Source: Asanoa iriomotensis (GTDB taxonomy: Bacteria > Actinomycetota > Actinomycetes > Mycobacteriales > Micromonosporaceae). From it: a DNA stretch of 64,000 nt. Each line of letters starts with the position of its first letter. Position 1 is the first letter of the stretch. Below are positions 43,023-52,086 of this stretch, one piece after another. The notes under the pieces were generated by a model. It ran no database searches. It worked only from the letters and a program-made list of their open reading frames with translations, and had not been told where the DNA came from. The stretch spans positions 62,001 to 126,000 of the forward strand of contig NZ_BONC01000015.1 of the NCBI RefSeq assembly GCF_016862515.1. Reading direction: 5' to 3'. The translations under genes were made by a program, and so were the position numbers.

Positions 43023-43766
43023 TCAAAAGGCGGACCTGACCAACGCCGGGAGGAGTTGGGCGGCGGTGCCGCGCAGGTTGAACGTGCAGACGTCGTCAAG
43101 CGGCGTCCGGTCCGGGTTGATCTGGATCACCGTGGCGCCTGCCCTGGCGGCGATCAGCGGGAGCGCGGCCGCCGGATAGACCACGCCGGACGTGCCGACT
43201 GTCAGCAGCACGTCGCAGTCGCCGCAGGCGTCGACCGCGGCACTCAACGCCGCTTCCGGCAGCGGCTCGCCGAACCACACCACGCCTGGGCGGACGAGCG
43301 CGTCGCACTCCGTACATCGTGGAGGTTCTATTCGACCGCCATCGGAAGCAGCCGCCGACTCCGGAAGCTCCGCCGGGTGGGCCGATGCGGCGCAGCGCGG
43401 TGCGAACAGGCTGCCGTGCAGGTGGATCGGCGCCGTGGAACCCGCCCGCTCGTGGAGGTCGTCGACGTTCTGTGTGACGACCACGCTGCCCGGGACGCGG
43501 GCCTCGATCGCGGCGACCGCCACGTGCCCCGCGTTCGGCGAGGCTTGGCGGACCCGGGCGCGACGCCATTCGTACCAGCCCCAGACCAGGTCCGGGTCCG
43601 TGTCGAACGCTTCCGGGGTGGCGAGTTGTTCCGGGTCGTAACGTGCCCACAAGCCCGTCAGGTCGTCGCGGAACGTCGGCACGCCGCTTTCGGCCGAGAT
43701 GCCCGCGCAGGTGAAGACGACGACGCGGCCGGCCGCGCCGAGCGCGGCCGCCGCCTCGTCAATCAT
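43023..43766 (-). CDS. cobB: Sirtuin NAD-dependent protein deacylase (class III, CobB-like)
   Basis: A 247-residue SIR2 protein. CAGISAESGVPTFRDD binds NAD, and TQNVDDLHERAG is followed by the catalytic His in HLHGSLF. RCAAS and RCTEC are the Zn site with the same reduced first pair as E. coli CobB. WGWYEWRRARV has the Tyr-x2-Arg that recognises acidic acyl groups, so desuccinylation or demalonylation is expected as well as deacetylation. Coupled to the upstream reductase by an ATGA overlap. Confidence 0.92.
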   Translation of the reverse strand: MIDEAAAALGAAGRVVVFTCAGISAESGVPTFRDDLTGLWARYDPEQLATPEAFDTDPDLVWGWYEWRRARVRQASPNAGHVAVAAIEARVPGSVVVTQNVDDLHERAGSTAPIHLHGSLFAPRCAASAHPAELPESAAASDGGRIEPPRCTECDALVRPGVVWFGEPLPEAALSAAVDACGDCDVLLTVGTSGVVYPAAALPLIAARAGATVIQINPDRTPLDDVCTFNLRGTAAQLLPALVRSAF

Positions 43767-44338
43767 TCGCGTACGCCGTAGGTTGCGATGATGACGCCCG
43801 TCGTCGTCGGCACCGCCTCGATGAGGTCCATTGTGTCCATTCCTTCGCCGAACAGCTTGATGCCCGTGCCGAGCGTGAGCGGGTGGATCGACAGCGTGTA
43901 GGTGTCGATCAAACCGGCGGCCGCGAGCGAACGCACCAGCTCGCCGCTGCCGAGCACGGCGAGGTCGACCGTCCTCTTGAGATCGGTCACGGCCGAAACG
44001 ACGTCACCGCCGAGCAGGGACGAGTTCTGCCAAGGCAAAGGCTCCGAGAGCGTACGCGAGGCCACGTACTTCTGCCTCCGGTTGAGCACCTCGGTGTACG
44101 GGTTGCCGTCGGTCTGCCCCGCCCAGAAACCGTGGAACTGCTCGTAGGTGCGGCGGCCGAAGAGCAGGGCGCCCTCGGCGCGCATGCCCTCGCCCATCGT
44201 TTTCGCCATCACGTGGTCCATGTAGGGGCGGGCCCAACCCCCGTGGGTGAAGCCGCCCCGGGTGTCCTCGTCGGCGCCGCCCGGTGCCTGCATCACGCCG
44301 TCCAGTGTCACGTTCTCGATCACAACGAGCTTGCCCAT
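43763..44338 (-). CDS. Dihydrofolate reductase-like (RibD C-terminal) protein
   Basis: A 191-residue protein: MGKLVVIENVTLDGVMQAPGG, then GALLFGRRTYEQFHGFWAGQ, KYVASRTLSEPLPWQNSSLLGGD, and LAVLGSGELVRSLAAAGLIDTYTLSIHPLTLGTGIKLF. These are the marks of the YyaP/RibD-C group, NADPH-dependent reductases of unknown substrate. Overlaps the sirtuin start, so the two are made together. Confidence 0.88.
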   Translation of the reverse strand: MGKLVVIENVTLDGVMQAPGGADEDTRGGFTHGGWARPYMDHVMAKTMGEGMRAEGALLFGRRTYEQFHGFWAGQTDGNPYTEVLNRRQKYVASRTLSEPLPWQNSSLLGGDVVSAVTDLKRTVDLAVLGSGELVRSLAAAGLIDTYTLSIHPLTLGTGIKLFGEGMDTMDLIEAVPTTTGVIIATYGVRE

Positions 44339-44350
44339 GGTCGGTCTCCC

Positions 44351-44566
44351 TCAGGTGGGTGGCCGGTCCGTCGCCGGCCTCTCCTCACCTACACGAACGA
44401 CCGAGCCCCGGATCGACACCGCCAGCAAAATGGTGGCGAGGGCCGTCACCGTGAGCATGACCACGAAGCCGCTCCAGCGGCCGGGCGCGCTGAGCGCGTG
44501 CATGAGCCCCGAGACGGTCATCGCGGCCGACGCCAGCCAGACCAGGCCGAGGAAACCGAGCTTCAC
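44351..44566 (-). CDS. Small two-helix membrane protein
   Basis: From GTG 44566 a 71-residue protein with two hydrophobic helices (LGFLGLVWLASAAMTVSGLMHAL and GFVVMLTVTALATILLAVSI) and a charged tail. It starts 10 nt after the GntR stop on the same strand and is probably cotranscribed. No family recognised. Confidence 0.6.
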   Translation of the reverse strand: MKLGFLGLVWLASAAMTVSGLMHALSAPGRWSGFVVMLTVTALATILLAVSIRGSVVRVGEERPATDRPPT

Positions 44567-44576
44567 GGTCCGCAGC

Positions 44577-45314
44577 CTAACGTTCGTCGATGGTGACGTC
44601 GACGGTGTAGTCCCGCGCCCGGTAGCAGTGGTCCCCGTATTCGACCGCGACACCGGCCGCGTCGAACGCGCTGCGGGTCATCGTCAGCACCGGCTCGGAC
44701 GCCTTGAGGCCGAGTTGGCGGCGCTCGAACGCGGTCGGGGTGCGGGCGCCGATCTCCTGGTGCGCGACCACCGCCCGGACGCCCCGGGCCCGCAACAGGG
44801 CGTAGAGGCCCTGTGCCGAAAGCTCCTCGGCGGACAGGTTGGCCGAGCGGGGTGGCAGCCAGTTGCGCAGGATCGCCAGCGGCTGACCGGCGGCGAGGCG
44901 CAGCCGGACGATGGCGAGCAGGTCGGTGTCGGGTGGCAGGTCGAGCTCGGCCGCGATCCGCTCGTCGCGGACCATTTCGTGCCCGAGGACGACCGTGCTG
45001 GGCGACCCGGCGGCACGTTCCAGGTCCTCGTAGAGGCTGGTCAGCCCGGCCCGCCGGTGGACCTTGCGGTTGGCGACCGTGGTGCCCAGCCCGCGGCGGC
45101 GCAGCAGCAGGCCCTGGCCGACCAGCTCCTGGATGGCCCGGCGGACGGTCGGCCGGGACAGGTCGAGGCGCTCGGCGAGGGCGATCTCGTTCTCGAACGG
45201 GTCGCCAGGCTTGAGCCGGCCGTCGTCGATCGCGGAGCGCAACTGCTCGGCGAGCTGGTGGTAGAGGGGCACGGGCGACGACCGGTCGATCGTCACGCCC
45301 ACCTGGAGCGCCAT
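44577..45314 (-). CDS. GntR/HutC (UTRA) transcriptional regulator of cluster 1
   Basis: A 245-residue regulator. The N-terminal winged helix is VPLYHQLAEQLRSAIDDGRLKPGDPFENEIALAERLDLSRPTVRRAIQELV. The UTRA effector domain runs from about residue 90 (AILRNWLP, QGLYALLRARG, PVLTMTRSAFDAAG, DHCYRARDYTVDV). It is a close paralogue of the regulator at 63047-63784, with a nearly identical recognition helix. It diverges from the cluster 1 catabolic operon and should repress it until a sugar phosphate or cyclitol appears. Confidence 0.92.
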   Translation of the reverse strand: MALQVGVTIDRSSPVPLYHQLAEQLRSAIDDGRLKPGDPFENEIALAERLDLSRPTVRRAIQELVGQGLLLRRRGLGTTVANRKVHRRAGLTSLYEDLERAAGSPSTVVLGHEMVRDERIAAELDLPPDTDLLAIVRLRLAAGQPLAILRNWLPPRSANLSAEELSAQGLYALLRARGVRAVVAHQEIGARTPTAFERRQLGLKASEPVLTMTRSAFDAAGVAVEYGDHCYRARDYTVDVTIDER

Positions 45315-45341
45315 GCGCGAACTGTACCGTGTCGCGCTAGG

Positions 45342-45391
45342 TTGACGTTACGTAAAAATGTTGGAACAAATACTTGACGTAATATTGACGT
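45342..45391. promoter_or_regulatory. Regulatory region of cluster 1 with phased TTGACGT repeats
   Basis: TTGACGT occurs at 45342, 45374 and 45385, spaced 32 and 11 bp, that is three helical turns and one. The palindrome TTACGTAA (45348-45355) and TGTT-GG-AACA lie between them. TAATAT (45380-45385) is a candidate -10 for the + operon. These are probable sites for the divergent GntR regulator. Confidence 0.55.
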
Positions 45392-45409
45392 GCGTGCACG
45401 CTACGCTGC

Positions 45410-46408
45410 ATGCGGATCGGCCTGGTCGGGGTGGGAAGGATCGGCTCCTTCCACGCCCGCACGCTGTCCTCGCTGGACGCCGTCGACCTCGTGATCACCG
45501 ATGCCGACCAGGCCGCCGCCCGCGCACTCGGCGCCGAGCTGAGCGTCCCGGTCGCGGAGGACACCGCGACACTGATCGGCCGCGTCGACGCTCTCGTCAT
45601 CGCGGCCGCCACGCCCGCGCACGCCACTCTGCTCGCGGCCGGCGTCGCCGCGGGTCTGCCCACCTTCTGCGAGAAGCCCGTCGCCGCCACCCTGCACGAG
45701 ACGCTCGAGCTGATGGCGCTGGTGGAGCGCAGCGGCGTACCCGTGCAGATCGGTTTCCAACGCCGTTTCGACGCAGGCTACCGCCGGGTCCGGGCCGCGA
45801 TCGAATGCGGCGAGCTCGGCTTCGTGCACACCATCCGCGCCAACACCCACGACCAGACCCCGCCGCCGGCGGCCTACATCGCCACCTCCGGCGGCATCTT
45901 CCGCGACTGCTCGGTGCACGACTTCGACATCGTGCGGTTCGTAACCGGCTGCGAGGTGTCCACGGTGTACGCGACGGGAGCCAACAAGGGCGCGCCGTTC
46001 TTCACCGCGGCCGGCGACGTGGACACCGGCGGCGCCCTGCTAACCCTTGACGACGGCACGATCGTGCTCGTCTCCGCGACCCGCTACAACGGCGCGGGCC
46101 ACGACGTGCGGCTGGAGGTGCTCGGCGAGAAGGGCGCGCTGGGCGTCGGCCTCGACCACTCACTCGCGCTCGACTCCGCCGAGCCCGTCGACGCGTGGCC
46201 CGCGGGTCCGCGCCACCAGTCGTTCATGGACCGCTTCCGGCCGGCTTACGAGGCCGAACTGGCCGCGTTCGTCGACGTCGCCCGTGGCGCCCGCCCGTCG
46301 CCGTGCACCGTGCGGGACGCCCTGGCGGCGTTCCGGGTCGCCGAGGCTTGTGAGCTGTCCCGGGCGGCACACCAGCCCATCGCCCTGGTGGAGATCAAGG
46401 GCGCGTGA
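45410..46408 (+). CDS. Gfo/Idh/MocA oxidoreductase, inositol-2-dehydrogenase-like
   Basis: A 332-residue enzyme: NAD(P)-binding GVGRIGSFHARTL, then CEKPVAATL with the catalytic Lys, QIGFQRRFDAGYRRV, and GGIFRDCSVHDFDIVRFVTG with Asp and His. These fit the IolG branch (myo-inositol or scyllo-inositol dehydrogenases), though sugars are also possible. ATG 45410 has no clear ribosome binding site, so translation may depend on a very short leader. First gene of cluster 1. Confidence 0.88.
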   Translation: MRIGLVGVGRIGSFHARTLSSLDAVDLVITDADQAAARALGAELSVPVAEDTATLIGRVDALVIAAATPAHATLLAAGVAAGLPTFCEKPVAATLHETLELMALVERSGVPVQIGFQRRFDAGYRRVRAAIECGELGFVHTIRANTHDQTPPPAAYIATSGGIFRDCSVHDFDIVRFVTGCEVSTVYATGANKGAPFFTAAGDVDTGGALLTLDDGTIVLVSATRYNGAGHDVRLEVLGEKGALGVGLDHSLALDSAEPVDAWPAGPRHQSFMDRFRPAYEAELAAFVDVARGARPSPCTVRDALAAFRVAEACELSRAAHQPIALVEIKGA

Positions 46409-46463
46409 ACCCGACCGAGATCGCCGCTTTGACGAGCCGGCGGTTAGAGAAAGGCAGAACGAG

Positions 46464-47450
46464 ATGACGCACCGATTTCGGATGTCCCTGCTGGCGACGG
46501 GAGCCGCGGCCGTGCTCGCGCTGGCGGCGTGCAGCTCCAGCGGCGGCAAGCAGTCCGAAGAGGAGTCCACCAACGCCGGCACCGCCGACACGCCGCGGAT
46601 GACGATCGCGTTCATCACCCACTCGGCGCCCGGCGACACGTTCTGGGACCTGGTCCGCAAGGGTGCCGAGGACGCGGCCAAGAAGGACAACGTGGACCTC
46701 CAGTACCAGGCCGACCCCGACGGTCCCGGGCAGGCCAACCTGGTGCAGTCCGCGGTGGACAAGAAAGTCGACGGCATCGCCGTGACGCTGGCCAAGCCGG
46801 ACGCGATGAAGGCCAACGTGACCAAGGCGGCGCAGGCCGGCGTGCCGGTCGTCGCGCTCAACGGCGGCATCGACGCCTGGCAGGGGATGGGCGTGCTCGG
46901 CTACTTCGGCCAGGACGAGCGGATCGCCGGTCGGGCGGCCGGGCAGAAACTCGCCTCCGACGGGGCGCAGAAGGCCCTCTGTGTCATCCACGAGCAGGGC
47001 AACGTCGGTCTCGAGGCGCGCTGCGACGGCGCCAAGGAGAGCTTCCCGAACATCGAGAAGATCTACGTCACTGGTACGGACATGCCCGGCGTGCAGGCCG
47101 CGGTCACCTCGAAGCTGCAGCAGGACAAGGCGATCGACCGGGTGCTCACCCTCGGCGCGCCGTTCGCGATGGCGTCCGTGCAGTCCATCAAGGACGCCAG
47201 CAGCCAGGCAAAGGTCGCCACTTTCGACACCAACAAGGAGCTGGTCGGCGCCATCAAGAGCGGCCAGGTGATGTGGGCGGTCGACCAGCAGCCGTACCTG
47301 CAGGGGTATCTCGCCGTCGACAGCCTCTGGCTCTACAAGACCAACGGCAACACGATCGGTGGCGGGCAGGCGACGCTGACCGGCCCGGCCTTCATCGACA
47401 GCGGCAACGTGGCGTCGGTCGAGCAGTACGCCAACAACGGCAAGCGGTGA
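46464..47450 (+). CDS. Sugar ABC transporter substrate-binding lipoprotein
   Basis: A 328-residue protein. Lipobox VLALAACSS, then a type I periplasmic-binding (RbsB-like) fold: MTIAFITHSAPGDTFWDLVRKGAEDAAKK, VDGIAVTLAKPDAMKANVTKAAQAGVPVVALN and VMWAVDQQPYLQGYLAVDSLWL. This class binds pentoses, hexoses or inositol and delivers them to the RbsC-type permease encoded next, whose GTG overlaps this stop. Confidence 0.92.
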   Translation: MTHRFRMSLLATGAAAVLALAACSSSGGKQSEEESTNAGTADTPRMTIAFITHSAPGDTFWDLVRKGAEDAAKKDNVDLQYQADPDGPGQANLVQSAVDKKVDGIAVTLAKPDAMKANVTKAAQAGVPVVALNGGIDAWQGMGVLGYFGQDERIAGRAAGQKLASDGAQKALCVIHEQGNVGLEARCDGAKESFPNIEKIYVTGTDMPGVQAAVTSKLQQDKAIDRVLTLGAPFAMASVQSIKDASSQAKVATFDTNKELVGAIKSGQVMWAVDQQPYLQGYLAVDSLWLYKTNGNTIGGGQATLTGPAFIDSGNVASVEQYANNGKR

Positions 47451-48487
47451 GCACCGTCGAGGAGCTGGCGGCCCGGGACGACCGGGTCGCCGGCCGGCCG
47501 CTCGCGGCCCGGGTGCTCAGCCGCCCGGAGGTCGGCTCGCTGGTGGCGGCGGTCGTCATCTTCCTGCTCTTCATGGCGGTCGCCGAGCCGTTCCGCAACG
47601 TCGCCAACGTGGGCACGATCCTCTATGGAGCGTCGACGATCGGGATGATGGCCGTACCCGTGGCGCTGTTGATGATCGGTGGCGAGTTCGACCTGTCGGC
47701 GGGCGTGGCGGTGACCACGGCGGGCCTGTCCGGGTCGTTGCTGGCGTGGAACTTCGGCCTCAACGTGTGGGTCGGGGTGCTGTTCTCGCTGGTGCTCGCG
47801 GTCGCGATCGGCGCGTTCAACGGTTGGCTGCTGCTGCGCACCGGGTTGCCGAGCTTCCTGGTCACGTTGGGCACGTTCTTCGTCCTGCAGGGCGTCAACC
47901 TGGGCGTGACCCGGATCGCGACCGGCAACGTCGCCAGCGCCGGCATCAACGACATGGACGGGTTCGCCAGTGCGCACGCGGTGTTCGGTTCTGAAGTGAC
48001 TATTGGTCCGATCAATTTAAAGATTACGGTGTTGTACTGGGTGCTTCTTACGCTCATCGCCGCGTACGTGCTGCTGCGTACCCGCATCGGCAACTGGATC
48101 TTCGCCGTCGGCGGCGACGCCGGCGCGGCCCGGGCGGTCGGCGTGCCGGTCCGCGCGACGAAGGTCGGGCTGTTCATGGCCGTCGGGTTCTGCGCGTGGC
48201 TCTCCGGCATGCACCTGCTGTTCCAGTTCAACACCGTGCAGTCGGGCGAGGGCGTCGGCAAGGAGTTCATCTTCATCATCGCCGCGGTGATCGGCGGGTG
48301 CCTGCTGACCGGTGGGTACGGGTCGGTGGTCGGCGCGTCGATCGGTGCATTGATTTTCGGTATGACCCAACTGGGCATCAACTACGCGGGCTGGAACCCG
48401 GACTGGTTCCGCACGTTCCTGGGCGTGATGCTGCTGCTGGCGACGATCGTCAACCTGTACGTGAAGAGGCGGGCCGATCTGCGATGA
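47447..48487 (+). CDS. Sugar ABC transporter permease (RbsC-type), with a TTA codon
   Basis: A 346-residue permease with about ten helices. [23 protein letters not shown] is the family signature, with [16 protein letters not shown] and [28 protein letters not shown] also conserved. It couples to the ATPase that follows by an ATGA overlap. The codons around 47995-48045 are strikingly AT-rich for this genome and include a TTA leucine codon at 48017-48019. Confidence 0.92.
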   Translation: MSTVEELAARDDRVAGRPLAARVLSRPEVGSLVAAVVIFLLFMAVAEPFRNVANVGTILYGASTIGMMAVPVALLMIGGEFDLSAGVAVTTAGLSGSLLAWNFGLNVWVGVLFSLVLAVAIGAFNGWLLLRTGLPSFLVTLGTFFVLQGVNLGVTRIATGNVASAGINDMDGFASAHAVFGSEVTIGPINLKITVLYWVLLTLIAAYVLLRTRIGNWIFAVGGDAGAARAVGVPVRATKVGLFMAVGFCAWLSGMHLLFQFNTVQSGEGVGKEFIFIIAAVIGGCLLTGGYGSVVGASIGALIFGMTQLGINYAGWNPDWFRTFLGVMLLLATIVNLYVKRRADLR

Positions 48488-49287
48488 CTGCGATCCTCTC
48501 GTTGTCGAACGTGGGAAAGAGCTACGGGAATGTGCACGCGCTGCGGGATGTGTCGTTGTCGGTGCGGCAGGGCGAGGTGACCTGCGTGCTGGGCGACAAC
48601 GGCGCGGGCAAGTCCACATTGATCAAGATCGTGTCGGGGTTGCATCCGCATTCCGCCGGCGAGGTGTCGCTTGACGGTTCGCCGGTGTCGTTCGGGTCGC
48701 CGCGGGACGCGCAGGCGGCCGGGATCGCGACGGTGTACCAGGATCTGGCGCTGGCGCCGCTGATGTCGGTGTGGCGGAACTTCTTCCTCGGCAACGAGCT
48801 GCGTTCGGGCCTTCTTCGTATGCTCGACATCGCGTCGATGAAGCGGATCTGTGCCGCTGAGCTGTCCAAGATGGGCATTGTGATCCCGGATCTCGAGCGG
48901 CCGGTGGCGAGCTTGTCGGGTGGGCAGCGGCAGTGTGTGGCGATTGCGCGAGCCATCTACTTCGGGGCGCGGGTCATCATCCTTGACGAGCCGACGGCCG
49001 CGTTGGGGGTCAAGCAGTCCGGGTTGGTGCTTCGTTATGTGGTCAAGGCTCGGGATGCCGGCTTGGGGGTCATCTTCATCACCCACAATCCGCACCACGC
49101 GTATCTGGTGGGGAACCATTTCGTGATTTTGAAGTTGGGTCGGGTGGTGCTGGACGCGCACCGCGACTCGTTGACGCTGGACCGGTTGGCGGCGGAGATG
49201 GCTGGTGGTGAGGAGTTGGCGGAGCTCAGCCACGAGCTGCGTGGAGTGGATGCCGGGAAGGTGGTGCCGCCGGCGTCGCCGTCGTGA
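48484..49287 (+). CDS. Sugar ABC transporter ATP-binding protein, single-domain
   Basis: A 267-residue ATPase: Walker [16 protein letters not shown]-loop VYQDLAL, signature [14 protein letters not shown], Walker [13 protein letters not shown], and [10 protein letters not shown] with the switch His. It has one nucleotide-binding domain instead of the tandem RbsA form, like FrcA-type partners. It should act as a dimer with one permease gene product. GTGA overlap with the next gene. Confidence 0.93.
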   Translation: MTAILSLSNVGKSYGNVHALRDVSLSVRQGEVTCVLGDNGAGKSTLIKIVSGLHPHSAGEVSLDGSPVSFGSPRDAQAAGIATVYQDLALAPLMSVWRNFFLGNELRSGLLRMLDIASMKRICAAELSKMGIVIPDLERPVASLSGGQRQCVAIARAIYFGARVIILDEPTAALGVKQSGLVLRYVVKARDAGLGVIFITHNPHHAYLVGNHFVILKLGRVVLDAHRDSLTLDRLAAEMAGGEELAELSHELRGVDAGKVVPPASPS

Positions 49288-50237
49288 GTGTGTTGAGGGT
49301 CGGTGTGGTCGGTGTCGGGGTCATGGGTGCCGACCACGCTGCGCGGCTGGCGCATCGGGTGGCCGGGGCTGCGCTGGTAGCGGTGTCTGATCCAGACATG
49401 GGGAGGGCTGCTGCTGTCGCGTCCGCGTTTGCTGGCGTGCGGGTCGTTGCGTCGCCGTTGGCGTTGATCGCGGACTCCGGGGTGGACGCGGTGCTTCTCG
49501 CGTCGCCCGGGTCGGCCCACGAAGAGCAGGTGCTGGCGTGCCTGTCATTCGGGAAGCCGGTGTTGTGTGAGAAGCCGCTGACGTTGTCGGCTGCGTCGTC
49601 GTTGCGGCTTGTGGCGGCCGAGCGGGCTTTGGGGCGGCGGTTGGTGCAGGTGGGTTTCATGCGGCGCTTCGACCCGTCGTACACCCGTCTGCAGTCGTCT
49701 CTGTCTTCTATCGGGCGGCTGTTGGTACTCCACAATGTCCATCGGAACGTGTCGGCGCCGGCGTCGTTCCGCTCGGAGATGATCGTGCGGGACTCGCTGG
49801 TGCACGAGGTCGACGTGGCGCGGTGGCTGTTCGCCGACGAGATCGCCTCTGTGAGTGTGCTGGCGGGCTTGTCGTCGCGGTCGGCGCCTTCGGGGGTGCG
49901 GGATCCGCTGGTGGCGGTGTTCCGGATGGCCGGCGGCGGGATCGTGACGACGGAGGTGTTCATCAACAGCCAGACGGGTTACGAGGTCCGCTGCGAGGCG
50001 GTGGGGGAGCGGGGCAGCCTGTTCGTCGACGCGCCGCGCCCGCTGCCGGCCGATTTCCTTTCACGTTTCGCGTCGGCGTACGACCTGGAGGTCCAGGCGT
50101 GGGTTTCCTCGTGTGTGGAGGGTCGCGCGGCCGGTCCGGGAGTGTGGGACGGTTACGCGGCCACCACGGCGAGTGAAGCAGGGGTACGGTCGTTGCAGAA
50201 CGGCGGCGAGCCGGTCGCCGTGGAGACCCCTTCGTGA
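49284..50237 (+). CDS. Gfo/Idh/MocA oxidoreductase
   Basis: A 317-residue enzyme: [30 protein letters not shown] with the catalytic Lys, [16 protein letters not shown], and [18 protein letters not shown] with Asp/His. A second dehydrogenase within the same operon as the one at 45410. Two such enzymes suggest oxidation followed by reduction or epimerisation of a cyclitol or sugar. Confidence 0.9.
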   Translation: MSVLRVGVVGVGVMGADHAARLAHRVAGAALVAVSDPDMGRAAAVASAFAGVRVVASPLALIADSGVDAVLLASPGSAHEEQVLACLSFGKPVLCEKPLTLSAASSLRLVAAERALGRRLVQVGFMRRFDPSYTRLQSSLSSIGRLLVLHNVHRNVSAPASFRSEMIVRDSLVHEVDVARWLFADEIASVSVLAGLSSRSAPSGVRDPLVAVFRMAGGGIVTTEVFINSQTGYEVRCEAVGERGSLFVDAPRPLPADFLSRFASAYDLEVQAWVSSCVEGRAAGPGVWDGYAATTASEAGVRSLQNGGEPVAVETPS

Positions 50238-50246
50238 GGTGAGGCG

Positions 50247-50822
50247 GTGGACGAGCCGACGCGCGCGTTGCTCGCTGACCTGTACGCGGACGGCGTACAC
50301 CATGATGCGGCGCAGCCGGACCGCCTGCTACGCCGGCGCAACCTGGAGCCGGACACGGCGGGTTTGCTCGCCCAACTGGTCCGAGTCGTGGGTGGGCGCC
50401 GCGTGGTCGAGGTGGGCACATCCAACGGGTACTCGACGATCTGGCTGGCCACCGCGGCGCGGGATGTCGGCGGCCGGGTGGTGTCGGTGGACACGCAGGA
50501 GTGGCCTGGGCTGCGGACGAACCTGCGCCGGGCCGGGGTGTCGGTCGACCTGCGCCTCCTGGAGGGAGGGGCTTACCTGGCGTCGCTGCCGTCGGGTTCG
50601 GTCGACCTGCTGTTCCTCGACGCGGAACGCACGGAGTATGCGGAGTGGTGGCCGCACCCGGTGCGGGTGCTGCGACCCGGCGGCGTCCTGGCGGTAGACA
50701 ACGTGCTCTCGCACCCGGGCGAGGTCGCGTCCTTCCTCTCTTTGGTTTCGTCGGACCCGCGGTGCCGCTCAGTGACGGTCCCGGTCGGCAAGGGCTTGTC
50801 GGTTACGTGGCGGGGTCACTGA
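50247..50822 (+). CDS. O-methyltransferase (class I SAM-dependent)
   Basis: A 191-residue protein from GTG 50247 (GTGAGGC upstream): VVEVGTSNGYSTIWLATAARD is the SAM motif, VVSVDTQEWPGLRTNL follows, then VDLLFLDAERTEYAEWWPHPVRVLRPGGVLAVDNVLSH. It resembles COMT-type small-molecule O-methyltransferases. It ends cluster 1, 9 nt after the dehydrogenase. The substrate may be the cluster's cyclitol or be unrelated. Confidence 0.86.
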   Translation: MDEPTRALLADLYADGVHHDAAQPDRLLRRRNLEPDTAGLLAQLVRVVGGRRVVEVGTSNGYSTIWLATAARDVGGRVVSVDTQEWPGLRTNLRRAGVSVDLRLLEGGAYLASLPSGSVDLLFLDAERTEYAEWWPHPVRVLRPGGVLAVDNVLSHPGEVASFLSLVSSDPRCRSVTVPVGKGLSVTWRGH

Positions 50823-51216
50823 GTGCGGCGGTGACGTCGAGTTCGATCAGCTGGCCGGGGAAGCCCAGCCGCGAGACACCGACGAGGGTGCTGGCGGTGG
50901 TGAAGGCCGGGGCGAGGGGTGACTCGAGCAGGCGCCGCCAGACGTCACCGAGCGTCCGGTCCGCGTCGTCGGTCACGTATATGACGGTTCGTACCACGCC
51001 CTCAGGGGTGGCACCGACGCTCGCGAGGGCTCTTCTTGTGTTCTCGACGACCTGGTCGACCTGGGCGAGGACGTCCCCGCTGCCGACGACCTCGCCAGCT
51101 TGGTCGAGCGGGCATTGGCCCGCGAGGTAGGCGGTCTTTCCGCTGCTCACGAGGGTCACATGGTGATAGCCGGGCGTGTGATGCAGCCCGTCGGGGTTGA
51201 TCCTGGAGATCGTCAC
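50803..51216 (-). CDS. RidA family protein
   Basis: From GTG 51216 the protein is 137 residues. TISRINPDGLHHTPGYHHVTLVSSGKTAYLAGQCPLDQAGEVVG, then QVDQVVENTRRALASVGATPEGVVRTVIYVTD and PAFTTASTLVGVSRLGFPGQLIELDVTAAL. RidA proteins hydrolyse reactive enamines/imines; the usual catalytic Arg near the C-terminus is replaced in this sequence (SRLGFPGQLIELD), so it may belong to another Rid subgroup. Converges with the methyltransferase and overlaps it by 20 nt. Confidence 0.82.
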   Translation of the reverse strand: MTISRINPDGLHHTPGYHHVTLVSSGKTAYLAGQCPLDQAGEVVGSGDVLAQVDQVVENTRRALASVGATPEGVVRTVIYVTDDADRTLGDVWRRLLESPLAPAFTTASTLVGVSRLGFPGQLIELDVTAALSDPAT

Positions 51217-51338
51217 AGGCGTAGTGTCAGCCGTGGCAGCAGTGACACGCGACCGGTTTTGCCCCCCGAGCCGCACCCCCCAACCTGTCGTGTACAGTTA
51301 GCGCCCGTGCGTCCCGGTAAACTGGGCACGCAACGCAA

Positions 51339-51422
51339 GTCCGGGTGGCGGAATGGCAGACGCGCTAGCTTGAGGTGCTAGTGCCCGTATAGGGCGTGGG
51401 GGTTCAAGTCCCCCCTCGGACA
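51339..51422 (+). tRNA. tRNA-Leu (anticodon GAG)
   Basis: Acceptor GTCCGGG (51339-51345) pairs with CTCGGAC (51415-51421), with one G-T wobble. The anticodon stem CTAGC (51365-51369) pairs with GCTAG (51377-51381) around loop TTGAGGT, giving anticodon GAG at 51372-51374. A long class II variable arm and a T-arm with GGTTCAAGTCC follow. CCA is not encoded. The 3' part is used as the coding end of an antisense recombinase remnant. Confidence 0.95.
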
Positions 51423-51983
51423 CATATCAAAGACACCATCGATCGCCGGGGATATCACCTCGGCGATCATCGTTTCTGGGCCTGGTTGGTAGGTCATCCG
51501 CAGGCCGATCCGGGAGTACAGCTCGGCCTTGTCGCGTGGGTCTGCGCCGCGGAGCAGGCCGAGCAGGTTCCGGAAGGCGTCGGCGATGGCGTCGAGCTGA
51601 TCTTCGTTCATTCGCTGCGGCGGCGCGTAGGTGGCTGCGAGCCGTGCTTGTGCGCTGGTCTTGATCGCGCTGGTTTCTTTGATCCAGCCGACGATGAGGA
51701 CGGGGTCGCCGCCCGCGTCGAGTGCCTCGCGGTAGCGTCCGATCTTGGTGTCGCATTCCTCGAGGGCCTGCCGTAGGCGGACGGTTTCGCTGCTCGGGTC
51801 GTAGGCGGCGAGTGCTGCTCGGTATTGGGCGTCGGCGACTCGGCGGAGGTTGGTCGTCAGCGGACGTCCGCAGACCTGCCACGTCATCAAAGCCATGCTG
51901 ACGCTCATCCCTCGATACACATGAGACGCGACCGGCTCGACATCGTCCCGCGAATCGGCAGTATCCCGGCGCTGATAAAGCAC
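51378..51983 (-). pseudogene. Serine-recombinase C-terminal remnant ending inside tRNA-Leu
   Basis: Up to 201 residues, of which the part from about 51850 to 51378 resembles the C-terminal coiled-coil tail of actinobacterial recombinases: LRQALEECDTKIGRYREALDAGGDPVLIVGWIKE, then ADAFRNLLGLLRGADPRDKAELYSRIGLRMTYQPG. The end, CPRGDLNPHALYGH, is the antisense reading of the tRNA gene, as is usual for integrases whose gene abuts the attachment site. The catalytic N-terminal domain and zinc ribbon are gone. This is residue of an integrated element. Confidence 0.72.
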
Positions 51984-52086
51984 ATTCCGTACCGAGGACG
52001 TCCGACATCTTCGCGAGCGGTCGACCTCGCTCGTGGCGTCGCGGGAAATAACTCCGTACTCATCCGGCCGATACCTCGGGGAGGCG

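Noticed and set aside
44577-45409. TGTCATGACA operator in cluster 1
   Set aside because: The palindrome of cluster 2 does not occur in the cluster 1 intergenic region, despite the similar regulators.
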